A stretch of 64,000 nt of DNA from the NCBI RefSeq assembly GCF_008630495.1, contig NZ_VWOJ01000003.1:62001-126000 (forward strand), in the 5' to 3' direction. The stretch is from Alkalicaulis satelles (GTDB taxonomy: Bacteria; Pseudomonadota; Alphaproteobacteria; Caulobacterales; Maricaulaceae). This document shows, piece by piece, positions 7,771-16,492 of this stretch; position 1 is the stretch's first letter, and each line of letters begins with the position of its first letter. Position numbers and translations under genes: made by a program. The notes under the pieces are model-generated. The model searched no databases. It saw only the letters and a program-made list of their open reading frames with translations, and was not told the origin of the DNA.

Positions 7771-9567
7771 ATGAGCATTAGCTGGATCACCGCCGCAGCT
7801 CTGGCGGCGGGCGCCGCTTCTGCGCCTGCCGGGCCGCATCTTGCCGGAGAGGACTACATCACCGTGCGCGGTGCGCCGCTCGAAGCGCTGGCCGAGACGC
7901 GCTGGACGCGCACGCGCGCGCCCCTGGACGGCGATATCGCCGCAGCGGCCAATGGCGTAGTCTTCGCCGCCCGGCTGGGTCCGGACTGGGCGCAGTGGCG
8001 CAGCTCAGGCGGCGCGGAGACCCTGGCCGACTGGCGCACACGCCGGCTCCTGACCCTTAGCGAAGACGGAGAGCGCCTGACCAACGCCAGCCTTTATGGA
8101 GAGACCCGCAGGCGGCTGGACACCTATGTGGCCCTGTCCGGCGCAGGCGCGCTGGAGGAGATCGATTTCGGCGAGGCCGGCGTGTTCCATCGCATCTGGC
8201 TGGAGGCCGCCATGGGCCTGGCCGCCCAGCCCGGCGCGCTGGAGATCGAGGAGAGCGATCACGGCTTCACCGCGTCCTTCGATGGCGAGCGCATTTTCCG
8301 CGCCGATTTCGGCGGCGGGGAGGCCAGCCTGTGCGAGGCGGAGTCTCTGACCGGAGGCGCGGCGCGCTCGGCGCGCCTATGGCTGCGTCATGCGGCCCCC
8401 GTCCATCCTGATCTGTTGGACCAGCTGGCGCAGGGCGAGCGCTTCCCCTGCGCGTTCGAACTGACCGTCTACAGCCCTGACAGCCCGCAAGGGCGGCTGG
8501 AACGCTGGGTGATGCACGCCCCGCCCGCTGAGGCCGCTGAAGAATCCGAAGAGCAAGACGCAGCGGAAGCTGCCGAATCTGAAGCGGCGGAAGTTGAAGA
8601 GACTGCCCCGGATTCAGATGCCGCCGAGGACCAAGAGGCTGAAAGCGAGGCAGAGACAGAAGCCGAGACGCCGGAGCCCAGCCTCACAGAACTGCTCGAC
8701 CGGCTGGCCAGCGGCGAGGATGTGGATGCGGACCTGATTCTGCGCGCTTTGGACACCCCTCGCGCAGCACCTGCCACGGCCCCGGCGCCTGACCCCAGAC
8801 CTGCACCTGCGTCCCGCCCGGCGGCTTTTGACATGGACGAGGCCCTGATCCTGCGCCTGCCCCATGCCAGCGGCGCGCGTCTGGCGATCAAGGGGGATGA
8901 TTATCTCGAAACCGCCGGTCAGGCCGCGCTGGCCGCGGTGCGCGGAGAGATCAGCCCTCCTGATGCGGCCGATTTCTATGAGGAGTTCGAAATCGCGCGC
9001 TCCACGGCCCGCTTGGCCGAGGCCCTGCTGATCAGCGTGCAGGAAACTCATCATTTCGGCCCCTGCCCGCAGGATGCAGTGGTGGGCGGAGAACGTCTGA
9101 CTTGCACGCTGGTGCGCGATCTGGCGCGATCTGGCGTCGGCAATGCGCAGTTTGAACGCGCGGCGGGCGGTATTGACGCGGCCCTGGAAGGCGCTCACCG
9201 CAGCGCAGTGGAATCGCTGTCACCCTTTGTTGATCTGGAAGGCCCCGGCGGCGTCGCCGCCCGGCTTCTCACCGCCAGCGCCCTGATAGGATGGGGCGCC
9301 GACGGTCTGGCGGCCCGGCCTGATCTCGATCCGGTAGGGCTGATGCTGGAGGCCATTGAGGAGGACCCGTTGGCGCCGGACGCCTACTGGCGTCTGGGCC
9401 AGCGCTTCATGGAGGCCGGCGCGCCCGAGACCGCCTGGACGCTCTATGATCTCGGTCGCAATCTGCCCGGGCGCAGCGATCCGCCAGCCCTGGCCGGAAT
9501 CGTCACGATCGAGGCGCGTATAACCGAGCTGGCGCCCCAATGGCTCCCCGATCACACTGCCGACTGA
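7771..9567 (+). CDS. Large exported protein with acidic linker, unknown function
   Basis: A 598-aa protein with a signal-like N-terminus (MSISWITAAALAAGAASAPAG) and AGGACAGGGA before the start at 7771; the frame continues upstream but only as non-signal sequence. It has two parts. The N-terminal part (about 25-245) is mixed alpha/beta with no known motif. The C-terminal part (about 350-598) is helix-rich and ends in a TPR-like stretch (AYWRLGQRFMEAGAPETAWTLYDLGRNL). They are separated by a highly acidic Glu/Ala linker at about 249-304 and a Pro/Ala stretch. It lies between the two-component pair and the pseudopilins. I do not recognise it. Confidence 0.7.
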   Translation: MSISWITAAALAAGAASAPAGPHLAGEDYITVRGAPLEALAETRWTRTRAPLDGDIAAAANGVVFAARLGPDWAQWRSSGGAETLADWRTRRLLTLSEDGERLTNASLYGETRRRLDTYVALSGAGALEEIDFGEAGVFHRIWLEAAMGLAAQPGALEIEESDHGFTASFDGERIFRADFGGGEASLCEAESLTGGAARSARLWLRHAAPVHPDLLDQLAQGERFPCAFELTVYSPDSPQGRLERWVMHAPPAEAAEESEEQDAAEAAESEAAEVEETAPDSDAAEDQEAESEAETEAETPEPSLTELLDRLASGEDVDADLILRALDTPRAAPATAPAPDPRPAPASRPAAFDMDEALILRLPHASGARLAIKGDDYLETAGQAALAAVRGEISPPDAADFYEEFEIARSTARLAEALLISVQETHHFGPCPQDAVVGGERLTCTLVRDLARSGVGNAQFERAAGGIDAALEGAHRSAVESLSPFVDLEGPGGVAARLLTASALIGWGADGLAARPDLDPVGLMLEAIEEDPLAPDAYWRLGQRFMEAGAPETAWTLYDLGRNLPGRSDPPALAGIVTIEARITELAPQWLPDHTAD

Positions 9568-9649
9568 CATGCCCGGGCAGCGCATTTTCACCGCTTGCTA
9601 ACCGTGCTGTTTGACCGGGCGTTAAGCGCAAAAGCGTATAACGCCGCTC

Positions 9650-10201
9650 ATGACAAACGCCGTGCATATCAGGGCCGCCCGCCGCTCCGGATTCACCTTG
9701 CGCTTCATCAAGGCGCGCGAGGGAGCGACGGCTATTGAATTCGCCTTGGTCGCCGGACCGTTCTTCCTTCTGTTGATGGGCGTGATCGAGATCGCGCTGT
9801 TCTTCTTCGCCTCGACCATGATCGAGACCGCCACCAATGAGGCGGCGCGTGATGTGCGCACAGGCGAGGTGCTCGTGGCCGGCGATGGTCCCGGGGAGTT
9901 CCGTAATCGCATCTGCGCACGCGTGGGCGCCATCGCAGACTGCTCGCGCCTGCAAGTCGATGTGCGCCGGATCGACAGCTTCAGCGCCGCCCAGCTGGGC
10001 GCACTCGTAAGCGATGAGGGCGTGGACACAACCGGCTTCGGGTTCGATCCAGGCGGGCCGGGCGATATCGTGGTGATCCGCGCAGTCTATGAGTGGCCGC
10101 TGATCGCGCCGGGCATGCTCAACGGCATGGCCAATCTGCCAGGCAACAAGCGCCTGATCGTGGCCGCCTCGGCGTTCCGCAACGAACCGTTCGAGGTGTG
10201 A
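9650..10201 (+). CDS. TadE-like pseudopilin
   Basis: A 183-aa type II membrane protein. A short basic cytoplasmic N-terminus leads to the TadE motif EGATAIEFALVAGPFFLLLMGVIEIALFF at about residues 23-51, with the conserved Glu at +5 of the hydrophobic core, then an extracytoplasmic domain with a Cys pair (RICARVGAIADCSRL). TadE and TadG-like proteins are minor pseudopilins of Flp/Tad pili used for surface attachment. The partner at 10207 follows with overlapping signals, so the two are co-expressed. No cpa or tad machinery genes are in the window. Confidence 0.85.
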   Translation: MTNAVHIRAARRSGFTLRFIKAREGATAIEFALVAGPFFLLLMGVIEIALFFFASTMIETATNEAARDVRTGEVLVAGDGPGEFRNRICARVGAIADCSRLQVDVRRIDSFSAAQLGALVSDEGVDTTGFGFDPGGPGDIVVIRAVYEWPLIAPGMLNGMANLPGNKRLIVAASAFRNEPFEV

Positions 10202-10206
10202 CCGTC

Positions 10207-10935
10207 ATGCTCGCCACCCTTGCCCGCATATTCAGCCCCGGCCGTTTCGTACGCGACCGGCGCGGCGTGTCGGCGGTGGAGTTCGCCCTGATCGCGCCCT
10301 TGCTGATCGGGCTGTATCTGGGCGCCGCTCAGCTCACGCTCGCCCTGAGCGCAGACCGAAAGGTCTCCGGAGCAGCGTTGATCGTGGCCGATCTCGCCGC
10401 CCAGCGCGACACCATCACCAATGCCGAGATCGCCGACTATTTCGCCGCCGGGCGCGCCATGACCGCACCCTTTGACGGTTCGGGCATGGCCTTGCGCATT
10501 TCTTCGGTGCGCATGGACGAGAACGGACAGATCTTCCTGGACTGGAGCGTGGCCGAGGGCATGGACCCGTCAGCGGTTGCGCCATCCCTGCCTGCAAATC
10601 TGCTGGCGCCGGGCGGATCTGTGATCGTGGTGGATGCGCAAATGCCGTTCAAAACATCTTTCGGCGATCTGTTCGGCAGTCCCGTGAGCTTAAGCGACAC
10701 CGCCTGGCTGCGCCCGCGCCGCACTGGCCATGTGACCAATACCAGCGAGCCCACGGGCGGGGTGGATGCGCCGCCCACCGAGCTCCTGCCCGATCCTGAA
10801 CCCGAACCGCAGCCCGAACCCCAGCCTCAGCCCGAGCCAGAGCCGGAGCCCGCGCCGCCTCCGGAAAGCGAGCCCGAGCCTTCGCCCCCGCCAGCTCACT
10901 GCCCGCCCGGTCACCGCCGTCAGGGCCGCTGCTAG
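10207..10935 (+). CDS. TadE/TadG-like pseudopilin with Pro-Glu-rich tail
   Basis: A 242-aa protein with the same N-terminal architecture as its neighbour (RRGVSAVEFALIAPLLIGLYLGAAQLTLAL). Two in-frame starts are possible: ATG at 10207, or GTG at 10198, which overlaps the TGA of the preceding gene. The extracytoplasmic domain (about 50-190) is ordinary for TadE/G. The last 50 residues are a low-complexity run of Pro-Glu and Pro-Gln repeats, ending PPGHRRQGRC with a lone cysteine. Such a tail could span the cell wall. That role is inference. Confidence 0.8.
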   Translation: MLATLARIFSPGRFVRDRRGVSAVEFALIAPLLIGLYLGAAQLTLALSADRKVSGAALIVADLAAQRDTITNAEIADYFAAGRAMTAPFDGSGMALRISSVRMDENGQIFLDWSVAEGMDPSAVAPSLPANLLAPGGSVIVVDAQMPFKTSFGDLFGSPVSLSDTAWLRPRRTGHVTNTSEPTGGVDAPPTELLPDPEPEPQPEPQPQPEPEPEPAPPPESEPEPSPPPAHCPPGHRRQGRC

Positions 10936-10943
10936 AGGCAAGC

Positions 10944-11438
10944 TTACAGGCTGAAGGTTGGCGACCAGCGGATGAAGGCGGCCAGCGACAGGCTGAGGAT
11001 CGCGCCAAGCGTCAGGAGCAGGCGAAGTGGCAGATACCAGGCCGGAAAGGTTGCGCCGCGCACTGCAGAGCGGTCCCACAGATAGGCGATAGCGAAGCCC
11101 GCAATCAGCACGCCCCAGCCGGCCAGCTCGAAATCGAAGGGCAGGCCGGGCCGGGCCCAGACCTGCATCAGCACCGCCAGCCAGCCCGCCAGGGACAGGC
11201 TCACCGCCAGGATCAGCACGCCCGCGCGCGGCGCGTCGGCGCGGATCACAAGCTCGCCCGCCCAACGCCCGCCGGCCAGGAAGGACAGGATCACGGCGGC
11301 ATAGACCGGCAGGGCGTTGGCCGCCTGCAGCGCCGCCTGCCCGCCCAGCCCCAGTCCCAGAGCGCCCGCCACGAACGGGATCAGCCCGGCAAAGCCGAGC
11401 ACGACGGGCAGAAGCGGCGCATCGCTGAGGCGTTTCAT
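10944..11438 (-). CDS. DUF3429 integral membrane protein
   Basis: A 164-aa protein with five predicted helices covering nearly the whole chain (for example PVVLGFAGLIPFVAGALGLGL and PVYAAVILSFLAGGRWAGEL). The pattern FLAGGRWAGEL followed by WLA and FELAGWG fits the DUF3429 family, which has no assigned function. It converges on the pseudopilin gene with 8 bases between stops. Confidence 0.75.
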   Translation of the reverse strand: MKRLSDAPLLPVVLGFAGLIPFVAGALGLGLGGQAALQAANALPVYAAVILSFLAGGRWAGELVIRADAPRAGVLILAVSLSLAGWLAVLMQVWARPGLPFDFELAGWGVLIAGFAIAYLWDRSAVRGATFPAWYLPLRLLLTLGAILSLSLAAFIRWSPTFSL

Positions 11439-11459
11439 CTTATCTCTCCACGGCCGGGT

Positions 11460-12281
11460 TCAGTTGCGGCGCATCACCACCGAAGCCAGCCAGCCCGACA
11501 GGACAGCCAGCAGCACCGCCAACAGGCCATAGGCGAGCGGGCGTTCATGGGCAAGATCGTAGATGGCGCGCTCGGCGCCGGCCTTGACCACTTCCAGCGA
11601 GGTGCGGCGCACCGCGATGGGCACACCGTCCCGGAACAGATAGACGTCTGCGTCATACACGCCGGTGGGCGTAGCGGGCGGCAGCACCACACGGGCGCGG
11701 AACAGGCCTGCTTCGAGCACTTCAACACCGCCGGACGCTTCCACATAGAGCCCGCTGCGCGCCTTGTTGCGCACCACGGCGGCGCGATAGTCCACTATGG
11801 CTGCGCCAATATCTGAGACCACCACGCCGGGCACGCCGAACCGCGTCTCTATCCGTTCGGTGTCCGGAGCAGACAGGCGCACATGCTCCATGCCGATGCG
11901 GTTGCGGCGCAAGGCCGAGAAGGTGGCGAACTCCGCCAGCGGCCGGGTGGAGGCGACGGCGTAGTATCCTTCCACCCCCTCAAAGAAGACCGGGTCTGAA
12001 TTGACCCACACCCCCAGCACGCGCTGGCGGCGCATAACCCGCAGATCGCGCACCGGGCCACGCACCACCACGGCGATGTCATCACCCGGCTCCAGCCCCA
12101 CCGCCGCGCCATACAGCACCAGCTCGGCGCCGGCGAAGGTGGAGCGGATCTCCACCACGTCCTCGGTCAGCGCCGCCGCGATCTGGGCCTCGGGCTGGAC
12201 AGGCGGGTCCGTATCATGACCGCTTGCCGGCGCGGCCAAGGCCGCCATCAGGGCGAGGGCGGGGAGGCTGGCGCGCATCAT
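11460..12281 (-). CDS. TIGR02186 family exported membrane protein
   Basis: A 273-aa protein with a signal peptide (MMRASLPALALMAALAAPASG) and a C-terminal TM helix (LAYGLLAVLLAVLSGWLASVV). The central body carries IAAALTEDVVEIRSTFAGAELVLYGA and a VFF...GYYAVASTRPL stretch typical of the family. Its ATG overlaps the TGA of the TauE/SafE permease (ATGATG), so the two are translationally coupled. TIGR02186 genes are commonly found beside such permeases in alphaproteobacteria, which suggests a periplasmic partner in sulfur-anion export. The biochemical role is unknown. Confidence 0.8.
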   Translation of the reverse strand: MMRASLPALALMAALAAPASGHDTDPPVQPEAQIAAALTEDVVEIRSTFAGAELVLYGAAVGLEPGDDIAVVVRGPVRDLRVMRRQRVLGVWVNSDPVFFEGVEGYYAVASTRPLAEFATFSALRRNRIGMEHVRLSAPDTERIETRFGVPGVVVSDIGAAIVDYRAAVVRNKARSGLYVEASGGVEVLEAGLFRARVVLPPATPTGVYDADVYLFRDGVPIAVRRTSLEVVKAGAERAIYDLAHERPLAYGLLAVLLAVLSGWLASVVMRRN

Positions 12282-13201
12282 GACCCCCTCACCTCGATCA
12301 ACACGTAGAGATCGGACGGCTCGGCAGCGAGATCCCAGGCAAGCTTCAGGCACACCGCCACCACGATGAGAGCCAGGCCGGCGCGCAGCTCCTCGGCGCG
12401 CACCTTCTGGCCGTAGCGCGCGCCCAGCTGGGCGCCCACCACGCCGCCCACGATCAGAATCGCGGCCAATACGATGTCCACGGTCTGGTTGCGCGCCGCG
12501 TGCAGGACCGTGGTCAGGGCGGTCACGAACAGGATCTGAAACAGCGAGGTGCCGATCACCACATTGGTGGGCATGCGCAGAAGATAGATCATGGCGGGCA
12601 CCGCGATGAAGCCGCCGCCCACCCCCATCAGAGCCGCCAGCACCCCCACCAGAAAGCCCAGCGCCAGGGGCGGAATGACGCTCATATAGAGGCCCGAGAC
12701 GGCAAACCTTGTCTTGAACGGCAGAGCGTCGATGAAGGTGCGCTTGCGCCGCACCGGGCGCGGCGGGGCGCTGGCGCGCGCCCGGCGCACAATGGCGCTG
12801 ACGCTCTCTGCCAGCATCAATGCCCCGATCACGCCCAGAAAGCCCACATAGCAAAGCGCGATCACCAGATCGATCTGCCCGGAGGCCTGCAACAGGGCGA
12901 AGATCTGCACGCCCGCCACTGAACCGAACACCCCGCCGATGATGAGGATCACGCCCATCTTCACGTCCAGCGAACGCCGGCGGAAATGGGCGATGGCGCC
13001 AGACATGGACGAGGCCACGATCTGGTTGGTCTGGGTGGACACCGCCACGGCGGGCGGCACGCCCAGAAACATCAGGATCGGCGTCATGAGAAAGCCGCCC
13101 CCCACGCCGAACAGGCCGGACAGAAACCCGACCCCCAGACCCAGGCCCAGCAACAAGAAGAGGTTCAGGGAGACTTCAGCGATCGGCAGGTAGACCAACA
13201 C
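12278..13201 (-). CDS. TauE/SafE family sulfite/anion exporter
   Basis: A 307-aa permease with two repeated halves, each opening with a glycine-rich motif: GFLSGLFGVGGGFLMTPILMFLGVPP and GFLVGVLAALMGVGGGFIAVPAMIYLLRMP. The start is taken as the GTG at 13201, preceded by GGGTGAGG. This gives the usual family length; the frame continues upstream but runs inside podJ. It starts 5 bases after the podJ stop, so it may be read from the podJ transcript. It is coupled to the TIGR02186 gene. The likely substrate is sulfite or a sulfonate, by family analogy. Confidence 0.88.
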   Translation of the reverse strand: MLVYLPIAEVSLNLFLLLGLGLGVGFLSGLFGVGGGFLMTPILMFLGVPPAVAVSTQTNQIVASSMSGAIAHFRRRSLDVKMGVILIIGGVFGSVAGVQIFALLQASGQIDLVIALCYVGFLGVIGALMLAESVSAIVRRARASAPPRPVRRKRTFIDALPFKTRFAVSGLYMSVIPPLALGFLVGVLAALMGVGGGFIAVPAMIYLLRMPTNVVIGTSLFQILFVTALTTVLHAARNQTVDIVLAAILIVGGVVGAQLGARYGQKVRAEELRAGLALIVVAVCLKLAWDLAAEPSDLYVLIEVRGS

Positions 13202-13205
13202 GGCC

Positions 13206-16200
13206 TCACCCGGCCGCCTGCCAGGGCTGACGCGGGTATTGTCCCTGGGCGCGCGGGTCTGACGGGCGCGGCGTGAAGTTCTGGGCCACTTCGTCAGCGG
13301 CGCTGCGCTGATCGGCGTTGAGCTGGCGGCGCAGGCTTGAGGCGCGAGAGGCCGCATCCTCATCGCCGGCATTGGCCGCGATGCGCAGCCAGGCGTAGGC
13401 GTCCGGCAAGCTCTGCGGCACGCCGAACCCTTCCTGGAACAACAGGGCGATATTGAACTGGCTGTCGCGATTGCCGTGCAGGGCCGCCTCCTGGAACCAG
13501 CGCGCGGCGGCGGCCTGGTTCTCGGCGGTTTCCTCGGCGCTGATGAACAATCCGCCCGCCTCGAACATGGCCAGCACATTGCCCGCTTCGGCGGCGCGCA
13601 CCATCCATTGCCGCGCGGCGGCCGCATCCATATCCACGCCCTGGCCACGCTGCAGCATCATGGCGTAGCGGCGCATAGCGTCCGGCTCGCCCTGCTCTGC
13701 GGCCCGGCGCATCAGGGCGGCGGCGTCGGACAGCGCGCCCGCCTCCAGACGCTCAAGCGCCAGCTGATAGCGCGCCACGGCATTGCCTTCCGCAGCCGCC
13801 CGTTCAAGCGTCATGGGCTCTGGCGCGGGTTCAGGCGCAGGTTCGGATGACGTCTCCGGGGCCGCTTCCGCAGCCCGCTCGGACGCAGGTTCTGACTGTG
13901 CAGGGGCCGGGTCTGCCGGAACCGGAGCAGAGCGCGGGACCGGAACCGGCTCAGGCAGAGCAGGGGCATCAGGCCCGTCATCAGCGGCAGATACCTGTGC
14001 AGCCCCCTCACCCTCCAACGGGATCATGGGCGCAGCAGGCGCAGTGGCGAGCGGAGCGCCGCCGCCTGCATCGGCGAACAGGCTGGACAGGGCCGCGGAC
14101 GGATCAGCGCGCTCAGCGCCATTCCCGCCGCCGCCAAACACGTCCAGCACCAGCACGCCCGCCGCCGCCGCCACAGCGGCGAAACCCAGCACGCTGGCGG
14201 CGACCAGCACGGCACGGCTGCGCCGGCTCTCGCGCGGCTCAGCCGGCGGCGTCCAGTCGGCCGACGCTCCCCGGTTGGCGCGCACCGTCTTGCGCGCCGC
14301 GGCCAGAAAACCGGCGTCAGCCGTAGCCCCGATGCGGGCCTCGCGCCGTACAGGAGCAGGCTCTGGCGCACGCGCAGGCGCTGGCTCCGGGCGCTCTTCG
14401 GGCCAGAAAGCCGCGCCCGCCGGCTCCTCCTCGGAGCCCAGCGCGATGTCATCTTCCCCCGCCGCTGCATCGCTCAGACCCGGCGCCTGGGGAAGGGGCG
14501 CATCGGCCTCCACGCTGAACGCGTGTCCCTCAGAACGCGCCAGCGCTGCTGGACGCAGAGCCGGGCGTGGATCGCCATCACCGCCCTCTTGCCCGCCGCC
14601 CTCGCCGCCATCATCTCCGCCGCCGCCGCCCTTGCGGTTGACGGGTGCGTCCGGAACGGCAGCCTGCGCGACGCCCTTGCGCTCGATGGTTTCTAGCCGC
14701 TCAGCCAGCGCCGTCATGGCGCGCTGTACGGGTGACAGCGCGTCCGCGGTTTCCGCGCGGGCCTGGTCGAGGCGCTGATAGACGCCGCCCATGGCGTCAT
14801 TAATGCGCTGGGCGGTGCGTTCCTCCGAGGCGCGAATGCGCGCATCAAGATCGGCTTCCGGAGCGCTGGCGCGCGCCTGCTCCATGCGTTCGACAACCTG
14901 GGCCATGCGCTCGCCTGCCGCTTCGACCGCCTCTGCCGAGCGCTGCTCGGCCTTGTGCACGCGCTGGGCCAGGGTCTCGCCCAGACGGGCCATTTCCTCG
15001 CCCATGCGGCGTACCGCGGCGGTGTTTTCCGTGCGCACCGTATCCAGGCGCGCTTCCAGACTGGTCTGATCCTCGCGGGCGCGCCGGGCGCGCTCGGTCT
15101 CGCTGAAGCGGTGCTCCAGACGGCGCTCAGCCGCCTCGATGCGCCGGTCAACCGCGCGCGACAGGCGCGACACTTCGTGGGCGATGCGCGTCAACGCGTC
15201 GGACTGGCGCGCCTCGGCGGCGGCAAGCCGGTTTTCCGCGGCTTCCAGCGCCCGCTCCATGCGGGCCGGGCCGCCGCTCTCCCCGTCCAGCTTCGCAATC
15301 TGACGCGCGCAGTCCTCGCGGGTCTCGCGGATGATCGCCGCCAGCTCCCGGCCCAGCGCCTCGAAGCGCCGATTGATTTCGTCCGCGCCCAGCGCCTCGC
15401 CCTGGCGGGTCTCCAGCGCACGCAGGCGTGCATCCAGAGCCTGCTGGGAGCCGGCCAGCGCCTCAGCGGCGCGGTGCGTTGCGTTTTCGGCGGTTATGAT
15501 GCGGCTCTGAAGCCGGCGCGCCGCATCCTCCACATGACGCAGCGTCTCACCCGATTGACGGGTCTGCGCCTCGATCTGCTCGCGCAAGGTGCGCGCATCC
15601 TCACGCAGGCGCGCCTCGGTCTCGTCCAGGCGCGCGCCCAGCGCCTTGGCCGCGCGTTCAGCACTCTCGCGGCGGCGCTCGTCCTTGTGGGAGAGATTAT
15701 CCAGCTCGGCGCGCACATCGCGCTCGGTCTCGTAAAGCCGCCCGGCCAGCTTGCCGAGCGTGGTCTCCATGGCCTTGACCGCCGCTGGATCCGCCCCGCC
15801 TGCAGGCCCCGCTTTTTCCACCCGGCGCAGGCGTTCCATCAGCTCGTCGTGACGCGCGCGCGTACGCGAAAGGGCGTCCTCGAACGCACTCTCGTCCTCG
15901 CTGCGGGACTCTTCCAGCGCCTCAAGCCGGCGCGAGATCGCCAGCACCGACTGGTCCACTCCGGTCAGGGCGAGCTGGGAGCGCTGCTCGGCCGCCTCCA
16001 GACGGTGGGTCAGGCGCGCGATCACCTCGCGCAGGGCGTCGTCTTCATCGCCGCCCCCGCCGCCGCCAAAGCCGGGATAGGCCGACAGGCGCTCATCCCA
16101 TTGTGATGAATCAGAAGACGGGCCGTCATCGAGAATGACCCTGTTGAGCCATTCGCCCAGGGTCATGCCTTCCCGGCGCGCCGCCGTCTTGGCGATCGCG

Positions 16201-16250
16201 CGGGCGCGAGGGTCTATCCCCTTCACACTCCAAGGCGCCCCCGACGGCAT
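13206..16250 (-). CDS. podJ: PodJ-like cell-pole organising protein
   Basis: A 1014-aa protein. Its N-terminus (PWSVKGIDPRARAIAKTAARREGMTLGEWLN) is the hallmark of the PodJ family. Residues about 70-540 are a long heptad-rich coiled coil. An acidic/proline region follows, then one TM helix at about 675-703 (RAVLVAASVLGFAAVAAAAGVLVLDVF). The periplasmic part has a Pro/Glu-rich spacer and Sel1-type repeats at about 830-965 (for example DAMRRYAMMLQRGQGVDMDAAAARQWMVRAAEAGN). It ends soon after, so the peptidoglycan-binding module of Caulobacter PodJ seems absent. In Caulobacter, PodJ marks the new flagellated pole and recruits PleC and pilus factors. Two CtrA-like sites lie upstream. Confidence 0.75.
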   Translation of the reverse strand: MPSGAPWSVKGIDPRARAIAKTAARREGMTLGEWLNRVILDDGPSSDSSQWDERLSAYPGFGGGGGGDEDDALREVIARLTHRLEAAEQRSQLALTGVDQSVLAISRRLEALEESRSEDESAFEDALSRTRARHDELMERLRRVEKAGPAGGADPAAVKAMETTLGKLAGRLYETERDVRAELDNLSHKDERRRESAERAAKALGARLDETEARLREDARTLREQIEAQTRQSGETLRHVEDAARRLQSRIITAENATHRAAEALAGSQQALDARLRALETRQGEALGADEINRRFEALGRELAAIIRETREDCARQIAKLDGESGGPARMERALEAAENRLAAAEARQSDALTRIAHEVSRLSRAVDRRIEAAERRLEHRFSETERARRAREDQTSLEARLDTVRTENTAAVRRMGEEMARLGETLAQRVHKAEQRSAEAVEAAGERMAQVVERMEQARASAPEADLDARIRASEERTAQRINDAMGGVYQRLDQARAETADALSPVQRAMTALAERLETIERKGVAQAAVPDAPVNRKGGGGGDDGGEGGGQEGGDGDPRPALRPAALARSEGHAFSVEADAPLPQAPGLSDAAAGEDDIALGSEEEPAGAAFWPEERPEPAPARAPEPAPVRREARIGATADAGFLAAARKTVRANRGASADWTPPAEPRESRRSRAVLVAASVLGFAAVAAAAGVLVLDVFGGGGNGAERADPSAALSSLFADAGGGAPLATAPAAPMIPLEGEGAAQVSAADDGPDAPALPEPVPVPRSAPVPADPAPAQSEPASERAAEAAPETSSEPAPEPAPEPMTLERAAAEGNAVARYQLALERLEAGALSDAAALMRRAAEQGEPDAMRRYAMMLQRGQGVDMDAAAARQWMVRAAEAGNVLAMFEAGGLFISAEETAENQAAAARWFQEAALHGNRDSQFNIALLFQEGFGVPQSLPDAYAWLRIAANAGDEDAASRASSLRRQLNADQRSAADEVAQNFTPRPSDPRAQGQYPRQPWQAAG

Positions 16251-16294
16251 GCCGAATCATCTCCCATAGACTTCTTGCCAGGCTAACTGACGCG

Positions 16295-16309
16295 TTAATC
16301 TTGTGTAAA
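16295..16309. promoter_or_regulatory. CtrA-like site upstream of podJ (proximal)
   Basis: TTAA-N7-TAAA on the plus strand (TTTA-N7-TTAA read on the podJ strand) is one mismatch from the CtrA consensus TTAA-N7-TTAA. It lies 45 bases before the podJ start. CtrA control of podJ is known in Caulobacter; its use here is inference. Confidence 0.4.
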
Positions 16310-16407
16310 CCGGATGCGAGACCGCAATATCTGGTATCCACACAGAATCAGCACCGCGCCGGGCGCAGCTCACACATACGCCCGCCTATCAAGAGGAGGC
16401 GGTGCGG

Positions 16408-16422
16408 TTAACGCTGCGTAAA
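16408..16422. promoter_or_regulatory. CtrA-like site upstream of podJ (distal)
   Basis: A second TTAA-N7-TAAA with the same single mismatch as the proximal site. It sits just beyond the thrS terminator, 158 bases before the podJ start. Two matching near-consensus sites in 130 bases of a GC-rich genome are unlikely by chance. Confidence 0.4.
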
Positions 16423-16434
16423 ACTGTGTAAAGA

Positions 16435-16470
16435 AGCCCCGGCGCGGCTGCAGTGCGCCGCGCCGGGGCT
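16435..16470 (-). terminator. Terminator after thrS
   Basis: A perfect 14-bp stem (AGCCCCGGCGCGGC / GCCGCGCCGGGGCT) with an 8-base loop. On the minus strand it is followed by TCTTTACA. It separates thrS from podJ. Confidence 0.8.
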
Positions 16471-16492
16471 GATAGCCAGCCGGGCAAGCGCC

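Noticed and set aside
9600-9649. Sigma-70 promoter before the TadE-like gene (TTGACC ... TATAAC)
   Set aside because: The 20-base spacer is too long and the -10 lies too close to the ATG for a convincing call.
10790-10935. Pro-Glu repeat tract as a repeat element or CRISPR-like array
   Set aside because: The repeats are codon-level, in frame and inside the pseudopilin tail; there are no spacers.
14955-16106. 383-codon plus-strand frame opposite podJ
   Set aside because: The codon-reversed image of a coiled-coil coding region; no ribosome site or motif.
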